A stretch of DNA of 64,000 bases, from the NCBI GenBank assembly GCA_949128115.1, contig OX421961.1, positions 121,957,050 to 122,021,049 on the forward strand. Direction: 5' to 3'. Below are positions 1-10,548 of this stretch, piece after piece; the first letter of the stretch is position 1, and every line of letters begins with the position of its first letter. The DNA comes from Anaspis maculata (Eukaryota; Arthropoda; Insecta; Coleoptera; Scraptiidae). The notes beneath the pieces were generated by a model that saw only the letters and a list, made by a program, of their open reading frames with translations, did not search any database and had not been told where the DNA came from. Both the position numbers and the translations under genes were made by a program.

Positions 1-470
1 ATTAGTCGCCGCCTCCAGCTCCCGCCCCCAAACAAAAAAAAATGCAAGTTTCACAATTTTCACTGATTGTCATATTTCCTTAAACATATTTTAGAAACTC
101 TTAACTCAAACTGTGCAACAGTTACTTTGCCGAATGCTGCCACCCCCACACGCTGCCCTTAAAGTAAGAGATAAATGGAAAACATAAACCCGAAGACATA
201 GCGATCTAATTCTTTCGCTATATGGATAGCCGACTAAAAATGGGAAATAATAGACTACTGTTGATCAGTCGCTGCTCCCAGCTCCCGCCCTCAAACAAAA
301 AAATATATGATGAGTGAAAGAATTTTCATTCTATTCTATTTCATTGCCAAGTACCCCATTCTGATAACACAATATCACAATGACTCCTTCAACCAAATTT
401 CTTTACGTTCACAATATGCCTCTTTGAGAAAATGCGCTACTGAGACTCACGCACGTGAAGGCATACTCAC
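1..470. other. AT-rich non-coding edge with a short direct repeat
   Basis: No coding frame is convincing here. A block of about 42 bases starting near position 3 (containing CCAGCTCCCGCCCCCAAAC) recurs in the same orientation near 265-305 with a few changes, giving two copies about 260 bases apart. The sequence TTATTAATACTACCCA near 472-487 matches the right end of the MITE at 63648-63782, so a solo MITE end may sit at this boundary. Confidence 0.4.
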
Positions 471-689
471 TTGTTATTAATACTACCCAATGCACCTCTT
501 TGCCGAAAAACTTGTTACAAGGAGAAAATTGAAAACGCTAAGGTGGACCTTTATTGCATAAAAAATCTCTCTCATGATGTAGAAAATTTGCCAACGGTGA
601 CATATATTGATATCGTGAACTATTTCGTGTTTACGAGAAGCACATATACTGGAGAAGAATTTGAAGCTGTGATTACTGTAGTCGGAAAG
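471..689 (+). CDS. Possible coding exon ending at a splice donor
   Basis: An open frame of about 73 codons runs to a good donor, GGAAAG|GTATGT at 689/690. It has normal amino-acid composition and includes ENLPTVTYIDIVNYFVF and a cysteine pair near its start. The wording resembles, from memory of the family, the N-terminal part of arthropod proteins that carry a SWIM finger and a YqaJ nuclease domain; a YqaJ fragment lies at the other edge of this window and a YqaJ pseudogene near 41 kb. No start codon or upstream acceptor could be fixed; the frame is closed by a TGA at 456-458. The palindrome at 719 begins just downstream, in what would be the intron. It could also be a decayed transposon exon. 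The coding call rests on the donor and the clean frame, and the family link is a weak inference. Confidence 0.35.
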
Positions 690-718
690 GTATGTTTCAG
701 TTTTTTTTCTTCTTCACG

Positions 719-1572
719 TACAGGGTGATTTTTTGAAGAGGACCCACCCCAAATTTCTCGCTGCCAAATCAAGGGGAACATCCAAGACACACATTATCAA
801 ATTTTCATCTTTAACCCCTTCGCCCCCACCCTACCCTACTTTAGAATTTCAAATAGCACTACCTATGTTGTGATAAATCAAATAAAGGTAATAAGATTCG
901 CTTTCCGCCAAACATACTTTGAATTCTTCTAAGCCACCCCAAACCCTTCTCATAATTTTTTCATTGTCAAATAACCCCTTCGCCTCCCAATTAGGAGAAT
1001 TTTTGAAAAGGGTTAGAGGGAGGTTTAGAAAACTTGAAATTATTTTTTACAGATAGAGAATTTTATTACCTTCAGTCTGATGTATCACAAGGAAGATGTT
1101 GCTATTTGAAATTTTAAAATAATAGAGTAGGGTGGGGGCGAAGGGATTGAAGATGAAAATTTGTCGATACGTGTCTTAGATGCCACCTTCGAAATAAAAA
1201 TCGACCTGTTTTCACTGGAAAGTCTATCTTCCAAGAATCAGGAGTTATTAAGGGAAAAGCTTTCTTTAAATTGATAATGAGAGAATGTTGAGAAGGGCTG
1301 AGAAGTGATTAGAAAAAAATTAGAATACGTATGACAGAAAAAGAATTTTATTAAATTCAATTTGATGTATCACAACCGATCACAACATGGATAGTGCTAT
1401 TTGAAATTCCTAAGTAGGTAGAGTGGGGGCGAAGGGATTGAAGATGGAAATTTGACAATGTGTGTCCTAGATGTCCCCCTCAGAATAAAAATCGACCTGT
1501 TTCGGCGTTTTCCTGGAAAAAAGTTTGGCGGCTAGAAATCTGGGGTGGGTCCTTTTCAAAAAATCACCTGTA
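719..1572. repeat. Large imperfect palindrome (family A)
   Basis: The left end TACAGGGTGATTTTTTG is mirrored by CAAAAAATCACCTGTA at the right end. Both arms contain the family-A blocks: a purine-rich stretch like GGGGGCGAAGGGATTGAAG, the phrase TTGATGTATCACAA, and AAAAATCGACCTGTTT. The same blocks make up the palindromes at 26752-27746 and 33644-34707 and the half copy at 22985-23110. No coding frame is conserved between the arms. Confidence 0.8.
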
Positions 1573-1904
1573 TCTGTAGTTTCACGTAGGCTCGCACAGC
1601 CACTCACGAAACAGTTTCAGGGCATTTCGTCTCCATGGAAATTTTCAAGGCAAAAGGAGACACAAATAAGCAAGACACAAGTTAGTGTATTAATCAGAGA
1701 TCAGAGGTAATAATTCAAGGTTTCAGTTTTTCTCATCTTGTGTCAACTGTGACATTCAGAGTGACACCGACGCGGATTGACATGACAGCTCCGCGCGGAA
1801 ATGGTCATTGCGCTGTTGCCACGTCTGGCGTACTTGCAACGTTGCCATAGCGGGTGCCAATAAGAATGACCTTTTGCTCGCGCGGCGTGTAGGTACACAG
1901 CAAT
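1573..1904. other. Non-coding gap between palindrome and ACACTA element
   Basis: A GC-richer patch (about 1750-1900) with CpG-containing words lies here. I see no gene, RNA or terminal inverted repeat in it. Confidence 0.4.
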
Positions 1905-2216
1905 AAATGTAGTGTAGAAAATTACTCTATTTTAACACTATTCCGAGTTTATATAGGTCCCTCTAGAAGTGTAAATATTATAACACTACAAGTAGAGTTA
2001 ATTTTAGTGTTACACAAACACTAGAATAGTGTAAAACTTCGTTATTTACAACTACACTAGTTAGTGTGGATTTTCACTCATTATTTTACACTGATTAGTG
2101 TCAGTTTTCACTGTTAACGTTTAAGTAACACTTCACATTAGTGTAAATATTCACTAAACCTATTCAATGAAGGAGGGAAATCAAAAAAAAAATCAAACAA
2201 TAAAAAAAAAATATTA

Positions 2217-2462
2217 TAATTCTTTTAAAACTCAGAAACATAAGAACAAAAGTTAATCTAAATATGTGATAGTTAACTTGAACAACGAGATGAAAATCAC
2301 CTTTAAAACATATATAGTCGATTTTTCAACCAACAAATAAACAAAACAAAAATATAATTCTTTTAACACTGAGAAACATTGGAATATAACTTAATCTATG
2401 TAGTAGTTAACTTGAGCAACGAGACAAAAATCACCCTTGAAAAACATACTCATATTTGGGTA
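2217..2462. repeat. Tandem duplication of about 137 bp
   Basis: Two consecutive diverged copies share AATTCTTTTAA, CTCAGAAACAT, AGTTAACTTGA and CAACGAGA in the same order. They lie downstream of the stop codon of the minus-strand gene at 2479, so they would be in its 3' untranslated or flanking region. Confidence 0.6.
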
Positions 2463-2478
2463 CAAAATACCAATCCTC

Positions 2479-3904
2479 TTAAGAATAACACTGGTGTAAG
2501 CTAAAAGGTTCTTTATACAAAAGAAGCTGCTGATCAACTATGTTGTACTTCAAATTATGTTTCATTGCATCCATCCGCCGAATCAGTGCACGCGAAACCT
2601 TGAAATTACAGAGGAAGTATAAGAATGAGCGAGTGAGTGTGAGTGAGTGTGAGTGTGAGTTAGTGTGAGTGAGTGTGAGTGAGTGTGAGTGAGTGTGAGT
2701 GAGTGTGAGTGAGTGTGAGTGAGTGTGAGTGAGTGTGAGTGAGTGTGAGTGAGTGAGTGTGAGTGAGTGTGAGTGAGTGTGAGTGAGTGAGTGTGAGTGA
2801 GTGTGAGTGAGTGTGAGTGAGTGTGAGTGAGTGAGTGTGAGTGAGTGTGAGTGAGTGTGAGTGAGTGTGAGTGAGTGTGAGTAAGTGTGAGTGAGTGTAA
2901 GTGAGTGTGAGTGCGTGTGTGATTAAGTAGTGTGATTTAGTGTGTGAGTGAGTGACGTAAATGATGCTTATATGCAATTAAGGTTGCTAATTAATCATTT
3001 CTAATACTAACCAGCTTCGCCTACTGTAGATATGCGGACCACAATTAGACCCACCTTGTTTGTGGTCGAAATGTTGGCGTTGACGAAATCAACAAGGATG
3101 TCTTCCTCTAGAATTGTCCCTGCAGAGTCCATGAAAAATATTGGACTTTTTTCCAATTCTGGAAACTTCGACCATGCTGAAACCGGAATATTTTTTTTTA
3201 AATTAACATACGTCATAATCATTGTTTAAAACACGCAAAAGCGTTCGCAACGGCCCCTTTATAATAATCCCGCTTTTCTTAGTTACTGTCACTTTCGACA
3301 ATTGTAAATATTAATTTTATGACGGACGTCTCATCGCAGACTGCCTCGTGGAATCAATCAAGCCCCAATAGACCATTTCCACATGACGTCACACGCACGT
3401 GTCGAACGGCTGATTCGGGGCAACGTCAACATGATGTCAACTATACGTGTCAGTTGGTCAAAACTTTGTGTCACCAGTGACTTTCACACACTGACACCGA
3501 CTGACAGATTGACATATTACCAATCTGACTGACGCACATCACTGACGTAGCCCACGTGCCCCGTGACAGATAAGGCACATCTGACTGACGTTGCCCCGAA
3601 TCAGCTGTTCAAGACGGATCTACGTGACGTCAGTGGAAATGGTCTATTGCACATTTATGATGCATTCGTATTAAAAAATAGCGTATGATACAAGTGCATA
3701 TAAGTCTACTTATGCACTTGTATCATAATAGGTATACTATTATAGCATTCACCTAATTGGTGAACTAATAAAATAAATCAAGCGAATAAATGAATTAGGC
3801 ATAGTTTTAAAGAAAAATAAAGAAGATCTGATCGAAATCAACAATTCAGACTCACCCAATTGTTCGTAGTCACTGTACTCCCTCGTTTCTTCAGATTTGA
3901 CCAT
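2479..3904 (-). CDS. Small three-exon gene, 96 aa, function unknown
   Basis: Reading splice sites on the minus strand gives one continuous frame. Exon 1 (3904-3856) starts at an ATG in good context (AAAATGG) and encodes MVKSEETREYSDYEQL. It ends at TTGG|GTGAGT. Exon 2 (3176-3055) follows TTTCAG and includes WSKFPELEKSPIFFMDSAG. It ends at ACAAG|GTGGGT. Exon 3 (2598-2479) follows TTTCAAG, begins VSRALIRRMDAMKHNL and ends in TAA. Exon lengths 49, 122 and 120 keep phase exactly (291 nt including the stop). A likely 5' untranslated exon ends at TTGAG|GTAAGT (4177), with its acceptor at CTATTTTTCAG before 3948. Intron 1 contains a MITE and intron 2 a GAGT microsatellite. The protein is small, charged and lacks cysteine pairs or a signal peptide. 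I do not recognise it. Retention of intron 2 would instead extend exon 2 by about 16 residues to a stop. The gene model is well supported; the function is open. Confidence 0.65.
2625..2925. repeat. GAGT/GTGAGT microsatellite
   Basis: About 300 bases of imperfect GTGAGTGA tandem units. It lies in intron 2 of the minus-strand gene. The long minus-strand frame through it (rich in Thr-His-Ser-Leu) is a low-complexity artefact. Confidence 0.95.
3366..3649. mobile_element. MITE with about 70-bp inverted arms
   Basis: The left end CAATAGACCATTTCCAC is mirrored by GTGGAAATGGTCTATTG. Further in, TGATTCGGGGCAACGTCA pairs with TGACGTTGCCCCGAATCA. The ends share the core CATTTCCACATGACGTCA with the larger element at 30584-32586, so the two are probably related. 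It lies inside intron 1 of the 2479-3904 gene. Confidence 0.8.
3684..3727. repeat. Perfect short hairpin
   Basis: TATGATACAAGTGCATA is followed after 10 bases by its exact reverse complement, giving a 17-bp stem. It lies in intron 1 of the small gene. It may be the remnant of a tiny palindromic element; no pol III box is visible. Confidence 0.7.
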
Positions 3905-4590
3905 TTTGGCCACATGGATGTACTTCAAGTAAAAAATAACATATTCGTCTGAAAAATAGCAGAGAAATCGATTTCCACGTTTTTGTTATGATACAAAAGT
4001 ATTACAAATACGTATTTAGTTTTCATCGCTACTTGCTATACCTACCAAAATAAAAGGGTTAGAAAGGTTACCAGGTTAATATTTTATCAACTTCAATACT
4101 CGACTTTCCCAATTTATTAAGAATCGTAGGTATATATTGTAGAGGTAATAATAGAATTACACAAATAAAAACTTACCTCAACAGCTTAAAAGTAAACAAT
4201 TTAACACGAGAAACACCACCCGCGATCAAACTTGTAGGTTCTTGCTACCTGTTGTGCCGTCTAAATGGTGAGAACTGGGGATGCCACGCGCGATCTGTTG
4301 ACTATTTTAATGAATTTTTACCCTACTCCGTGTGAAACAACACTATAAGAGTTCTTTTACACTAGAAAATTTGGCGCCAATTGGTAAATAGTGTTGAGGA
4401 ACACTATAAGTGCTGTTATACACTAAAATTATTTGCCGCTCATAACATAGAGTTATTTTACACTAAAAACGTAGTAGTGTAAAATATTACTGAAAATAAA
4501 CACTGGATATCAACTCTAAATGAACACTATGATTTTTACCGGAACACTACAAAATTAACTCTAGGTAGATTTTATACTGTGTATGTAGTA

Positions 4591-5925
4591 GGTACCTACA
4601 TATAAGATAAAAGTTTTCAAACCCATTCAAAAACGTTGATTTAAGGGTATGAAGGGCGAATTCCTGGGAAACTTGCGGTTCCTCAAGTAAATCTTGTGCT
4701 GGCAGCCATCTTGTGGCGGGAAAAATAATTTAAATCGCGAATACGGATCCATACATTGAATTTTCGACCCAAGCCAAGCCTGAAAGTTTCCGCACCTGAA
4801 CTCCGCACACTCTGTATACTGAGGGTGTTACACTTTGCGACATCATTTTCTGAATTGCCCCCGCATGATCGCATCGGCATTACTAGGAACTCCGATAAAA
4901 TTTCAAATAAATAATAATCAGTTCAATCAGCATCGTGGCATCGATGATTGATTGTAGTGAGCCGGGAACCGAATACTGAATTATAATAATAAACGTGTTG
5001 TTGGGAATTGGGAATTGGGATACATACCTATCGAAAACGATTGATTGAACGGTTGGGCTGCCCACTGCCATCGTGCACACACAACACATACATACACACA
5101 CTCGCAAACAAAATATCACATATTATCCTGTCGCATACAATACAGTAAAACATAAGCTCGGGGCTCGTCAAACTGTCGCAGAACGATACACACACACACA
5201 GAGGGCATCAATTCCCGCCATAAACCGCGCACCAGGCAGCTTCCGGTCACTCCCCGAACAACATCAACACCAACAACTCACCCCGCTAAAACCCAACGAA
5301 CGCGTCGCAGCCCGTAAAACTTCGGCGCCTTTTACGACGATGTCCCCGGCTACCGTTAACACAAATATTTTTTTTATCGGGTATAACAATTTCCATTCGG
5401 AAGTGCGATTATGCCGGAACGGAGGAGACCCAGGTCCGCGCTCCTCGAAAGAGATCGTCCCGTCGCGTCGTCCGACCCGACCTTCCCAGTAAACGGGACA
5501 CGGCACACTGCACGGGAATCAGCAGGACGGCCGTGCGTGTCACACGGCCTGTGTAATGTCAATGTCGCTCGCACCGCACTTTTTTCTTGACAAACAACAA
5601 CACCTACACTTTCCGGGCGCCGAGCGGAGACTATTCGCAGTATTCGCAGTATTCGCACTTCCCACTTCCCAGTTATCAGTATGTACTGGCTTTTTCAGCT
5701 TTCAGCAGACGGTCCAACTAAACTAAACTGCACGGCAACCTGCAAACCACAAGGGCGAGGGTGAAACTCGGGAGTTGAGAACCGCGCAACACGAGCTTGA
5801 AAGCATCGTTTTACGGTGGGGTGGGACAAGGAAAGTATGACAAGTGGGACTACTGACGCTGTTGCTAGGGTTGCCAGATCTCATATATCTGGTATGAGAC
5901 CCCTGTATGAGACTTCATCATATAT
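4591..5925. other. Non-coding, with a CpG-rich patch
   Basis: Positions 5060-5860 are distinctly richer in GC and CpG than the surroundings and contain CACACA tracts (5073-5105, 5189-5203). This looks like unique host sequence, perhaps a promoter or first-exon region, but no splice-consistent coding model emerged on either strand. Confidence 0.35.
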
Positions 5926-6772
5926 ACAGGTGTCCCAGAAATGGCGCATAAACTCTCCACTACGTTGTAGCGGACCTTCCAGGGAACTCTAGGAAAATAG
6001 TGAAGAAATTCCTCCTTGACCACTCTTCAAGATATAAGAGTTTGCATTTGAAAACTCAACTTCTTTATTTCTGTGATTTTTTCAAAACTGCAATATTTAT
6101 CTCATGGGGACAAAGCCCTTTTATCATTTTCTGGTGAAATAATCCTCAACAACTTTTGATTAACGGCTACAGCTAATTTTCAATTTTGCAAATTTTCAAT
6201 CAAATTACCCAGAAAATGCATCTGGCATCATCGGTGAAAAACAAATGAGTATGAGTAGGTATACCTACAATCTGACATTGAATAAATAAAAAATCGTCAA
6301 TTTCTGACAATCAGATCAGTCGGTGTCATTAAAGTGTCATTTTGCATCATTCCTGCCTCGTTTCCACTTTTCCGCGAATAATGTATGCGCCCATTCAGCA
6401 TAGCATGTCATGTTTCATAAATGAGATGATCTCAATCATGTCACAAAATAACATCACATTGAACGTTACTTCCACATCTATGAGATGTTCATCTGCGATG
6501 TTATTCGATGTAATGTCTGAGAGATGTTTCGAAATGAACTTAAATTGAACATCACACATGAGACATCTACCGGACGTAACATTGTTACTTCTTTCAACTG
6601 ATCGAAGTGTAACATCTCACTGACGTCAATGAGACGTAGTCACTGAGAGATTTTTCAAATTTCGCGGGCTGTCATCGTTAAGCTTCGTGTGTCGGAAAAT
6701 ATTCAATAATTAATTTTGCCCCCTATTTCATGTGTGTGATGAGTGTGATGCCAGAACAGCCTTTATAGTCCG

Positions 6773-7912
6773 GGAGCCCACTGCAAAATTCTGGGTCGAT
6801 CGCTTTTATGAAGAATTTCTGTTTCAATCGATAGTGGGCAATACAATGAACCTTCCGACACCCGACAGCCACCTTCCATCCCCTGCGTTTAGGGTCGCCG
6901 CCGGTTTCAAAGATGCTCATTTTGAATCATTTTTTTACACCTCTTGCTTATATAAAAAAATGTCACAATGATTGACAGATGGCTAGATGGTCGAGTGGTC
7001 TTGATAAAAGTATACGGATTCAAAGGTCAGAGGTTCTAATCTTCGCGAATACCATTTTTTTTTTTTTCGCATTTTGAAAGCTTGACAGACACATATCACT
7101 GTTTAATACAAAGATACTATTTTCAGTAGTTAAGGATGTTATTTCCTAGCATAAAAAACGGCTGAAACAGACTGCGGATCAGCTGCAGAGCGGAAGAGAA
7201 ACAACAGATAGATTCTTTTGGCGTGAGTTACTGCCAAAACTGCAGCTGAAAACGTAACAGAAAAATTAGTTATTTAAATCTGAGCTGGCAAGAGAATGAG
7301 GGTCTTTTTTTAAAAAATATATGAAAATTTTGAAAAAAAATCGAGTTTTTCGGATTTTGAAATTTTTAAGTACTTATACATTTTCACACCTGATTTTAGG
7401 AAACCCTTATTTTTTCAATTCTCCCACTCCACTGGTTTTCATGGCACTCACGTTTAAAGAAAGAGCACTATACTAGGAAATGCCGTATTTTTTGTGTGGA
7501 AAAAACGTCAGCATTTATAAATTTAGCGACGAAAGTTACTCCAAATTGAGAAACATCGTTCAAATCCGCAATTTTGAAAAGTTCAAGTACGTCAAGCTTT
7601 TTAAATACGAAAAAAATATAAAAAAAAGGATTCGCGAAGATTAGAACCTCTGACATTTGAATCCGTTCACTTTTATCTAAACCACTCGACCATCTCGCCT
7701 TCTGTCAATCATAGTGACATTTTTTTATATAAGCAAGAGGTGTAAAAATTGATTCAAAATGGGCATCTTTAAAACCGGCGGCGACCCTTAAAGCAGGGGA
7801 TGGAAGGTGGCTGTCGGGTATCGAAAGATTCATTGTATTGCCCACTATCGATTGAAACAGAAATTCTTCATAAAAGCGATCGACCCAGAATTTTGCAGTG
7901 GGCTCCCGCACT
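6773..7912. repeat. Palindrome with a tRNA-like segment in each arm
   Basis: The arms 6773-7053 and 7629-7912 are inverted copies of each other (for example AAATTCTGGGTCGATCGC and its complement), separated by about 575 bases of AT-rich unique spacer. Open frames on both strands in the arms give the same peptide only because the DNA is mirrored. Confidence 0.85.
6977..7053 (+). other. tRNA-like SINE head
   Basis: ATGGTCGAGTGG fits the pol III A box, and GGTTCTAATC about 40 bases on fits the B box apart from one base. This suggests a tRNA-derived SINE head. A mirrored copy lies on the minus strand at 7629-7709. No intact acceptor stem was found, so it is not a functional tRNA. Confidence 0.5.
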
Positions 7913-7917
7913 ATTAT

Positions 7918-8230
7918 GTCTTCATGTTTATTTTGAGGCCCTGCGGGCCCCCTTTATGTCTTCCTGTGTCGTTTGGAACCATTTTTGTGTCTTCTTGTGC
8001 TTATTGTGGCTTTCGGAACTATATTGTGTCCCGTTTGTGTCTCCTTGCCTTCTTCGAAAGCCTACTGGGCCTTCTTGCATTTTGTCGTGGATTTCGCACT
8101 TCTGTTGGACCCTTATTTTGTCTGCTCTTGTGTTATTCGTAACCCCAAAATGGGCCCCTTTTGTCTTATTGTGCTTTCGAATACTTTTATGACTCCCGTT
8201 CATGTCTTATCTTATTGTAACCTCGCCTGA
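7918..8230. repeat. Pyrimidine-rich degenerate repeat
   Basis: The plus strand is built of variants of TTTGTGTCTTCTTGTG and TTTCGGAAC, giving overlapping open frames on both strands with no domain. It looks like an old degenerate tandem repeat, not a gene. Confidence 0.4.
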
Positions 8231-9120
8231 GCTCCAGCGAGGCTCTTTGGGTTCGGTGTATCGTTTGGAGTTCTAATGAAATATCCCGAGAAATACCCCT
8301 GAACATCAAGTGCGCTGTTTAATTATACCCAAGTAACATTTACCCGACTTCCGACCAAATTTTTACCAATTCCGACGTCGGAATTACTGCAAATTTTGGT
8401 CGGATGGCGACCAATATTTGAAAGTCACGAGGCGACGTTGGAACAACGTTGCCTTTACGTCGGCAACCCGACGTCCCCCATGCAACTAAAACCGACGTTG
8501 GCACGACGTCGGTAAATACAACGTTGGCGCATCCAACGTCGGATGGACGTTGGGATACCCAACGTTGGACACGCTGGGTATTTTTATACCTAATGCGACC
8601 AAATCAGTCTGTAGTTATATTTGGGCAAGCTTGACAACGTCGGCTGACGTCGGCATACCCAACGTTGGGATATGCAACGTCGGCTGGACGTTGGCGTATC
8701 CAACGTTGGATTCGGTATATATTTTTGTACCTAATGCGACCAGTCTAGTCTGGTGTAACTGTCGTCCAGATTTCGGCCCCCAGGGCCGGCGCTAGGCATG
8801 AATCGGCGAAGCCCTTGATTCAGGCGGCAAATTCCAGGGGTGGCAAATTCTGGAGGCAAAATGTTCCAAAATTTCATTTTGTATTTTTTTCACTTCAAGA
8901 AGCCGTGGCGCCGCCCCTGTGTTAGATTCCAGGCGTGATTTGAGAGGTCCGGAAATTAACTGGCACGCGGAAACGTCATGCACCAGTTTTCAAATTTTAT
9001 TGTTGGGATTGCACCCGGGGTTGTATAAAGTGTAGTAAAATCCAAAAATAATATGGGTATAGGACATAGGTATATAGACTTGACCATTGTTAGATCACGT
9101 CCGATGAAAGCGGAAAAATT

Positions 9121-10548
9121 TTATAATAATAATAATAATAATAAAGAATTTATTGTGTAAAAGGCAAAAGGTACACAAAAGGTGAGATTCAGCTCAACGG
9201 CTGATCTTCCGTCTCACCGAAAATTATGTAAAACATAAAATACAAAAACAGAAAACACATTATATGCAACAAAGTTCTGAAGCAACGTACAATTACAAAA
9301 AAGCGTTGTGGTCGGAGTTGAGAAACTCGTCCCACGAGTAGTAAGCCTCCTTGATCAACAGTTTCTTGACATGGCTTTTGAATGACAATAAAGGTAACTT
9401 TTTGACTTCATCTGGGACTTTATTGAAGAATCTGATGGCATGATAATTACTGGCCATCCGAGACCGGGTAAGCCGCAGAGGAGCTGGACGCAAAAGCTGC
9501 TTATTCCTTGTATCGTGCACATGGATATCCGAATTCGCGGAGTACTCTGATAAGTTGCTTTTGACGTGGACCAAGCACTGGAAGATATAAAGGCAAGGCA
9601 AGGTCATGATTTTCAGTCTGACAAAATGTGGCCGACAATCGTCTCTGTAGCCAATACCCGCAACAACACGAAGAGCTCTTCTTTGTAAACGGAAAATGTA
9701 GGATCTCACCGACGAGTGGCCCCATACAACTAACGCATGCGACAAGTGAGTCTCAATGACAGAAAAATAAGCGTTACGCAATACAGAGCCCGACACACAG
9801 TTCGAGATACTACGCAGCAAGTAAATTTGTCTTGACAACTTGGTCCCCAAAACATCACCATATTTGTCCCACAACAGTCTGGAGTCTATGTGCAGTCCCA
9901 GAAACTTAGCCGATCCCTCCAGGTCCACATCACCGACTCTATTCAAAGTAAACAAAACACTAGCAGATTTTTCATTATTAAGGCTCAGCCTATTCGAAGC
10001 AAACCAACGTGTAGCTAGCCCTCGCAAACTGGCGTCAAGACAGACGGCATCCTCAAGTCCTGGAGCCGAACTGCATAGAACTGTGTCATCAGCGAACAAC
10101 CTGATAGCCCCATCGGCATGTTCGAAAGGTAAGTCATTGATATAAATCAGAAACAGTGTCGGTCCAAGCACGGAACCTTGGGGAACTCCATGATCAACCG
10201 GGAGCGGAGAAGACGTGGTGGAACCATGGCAAACCAATTGAGATCGTCGGGCAAGATAAGACGAGATCATTCTACAAGCTGTGGGGTGAACATTATAGAA
10301 GTAAAGTTTGCGGAGTAAGACGGAATGAGAGACGCAGTCGAAAGCCTTGCCGACATCGAGAAACGTAGACACACCACAGTCTCCCTCCTCAAAGCCATCA
10401 ACCAACCTCCTAACATAGTCCAACAACGCCTGGGATGTAGATCTGCCCCGCCTGAAACCAAACTGCTTCTCTGAAAACAAACGGTTGGTCTCAAAGTGAG
10501 CAACGAGCTGACCATTCATCACCCTTTCGAGGAATTGAGCTTCGGTTC
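9121..10548 (-). mobile_element. 5'-truncated APE-type LINE (Jockey/CR1 group)
   Basis: The minus-strand element carries the C-terminal half of a reverse transcriptase, a short 3' untranslated region and a terminal ATT-repeat tail (9123-9145), the usual end of Jockey/I/CR1-type LINEs. Its 5' end stops near 10548. An imperfect duplication of CGGNAAAAT flanks it (about 9114 and 10551). Confidence 0.85.
9293..10541 (-). pseudogene. LINE reverse transcriptase, C-terminal part
   Basis: About 415 codons of non-LTR reverse transcriptase with no internal stop; the enzyme makes cDNA at a nicked target site. Visible blocks in order are: a fingers/palm segment FGFRRGRSTSQALLDYV; KAFDCVSHSVLLRKL with the first catalytic Asp; PQGSVLGPTLFLIYINDLP; FADDTVL with the catalytic Asp pair; and a thumb region SAKFLGLHID. 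The C-terminal tail ends in KEAYYSWDEFL, as in Jockey/CR1-group elements. The N-terminal endonuclease and the first RT block are missing, and the frame hits a TGA just upstream of the residues that would precede FLERVMNGQL. The copy is truncated but its remaining frame is intact, which suggests a fairly recent insertion. It cannot be autonomous. Confidence 0.9.

Larger units (their letters stand above)
1905..4590. mobile_element. Candidate DNA element bounded by TAGTGT/ACACTA subterminal arrays
   Basis: Two arrays of a short motif, TAGTGTAAA and its complement TTTACACTA, flank this segment: about ten copies in 1910-2160 and about twelve in 4320-4580, in both orientations and at irregular spacing. 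Such subterminal motif clusters are typical of hAT and some other DNA transposons, where the transposase binds them. The outer ends are similar in inverted orientation (AAAATTACTCTATTTT near 1917, and AAAATTAACTCTAGG near 4551), but a clear target duplication was not found. Between the arrays lies one small spliced gene on the minus strand, whose 5' untranslated exon begins just inside the right array. I infer a transposon, possibly non-autonomous. An alternative is a host gene flanked by two related repeats. Confidence 0.5.

Noticed and set aside
2660..2977. Minus-strand 105-codon frame rich in Thr, His, Ser and Leu
   Set aside because: It is the translation of the GAGT microsatellite; there is no start context or domain, and it lies in an intron of the better-supported gene.
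5073..5658. Frames on both strands in a CpG-rich patch
   Set aside because: High GC lowers stop frequency in all frames; none has a domain or splice support. Kept only as a compositional note.
6723..7911. Paired open frames with the same peptide on opposite strands
   Set aside because: These are arms of one palindrome containing tRNA-like DNA; no coding bias is visible.
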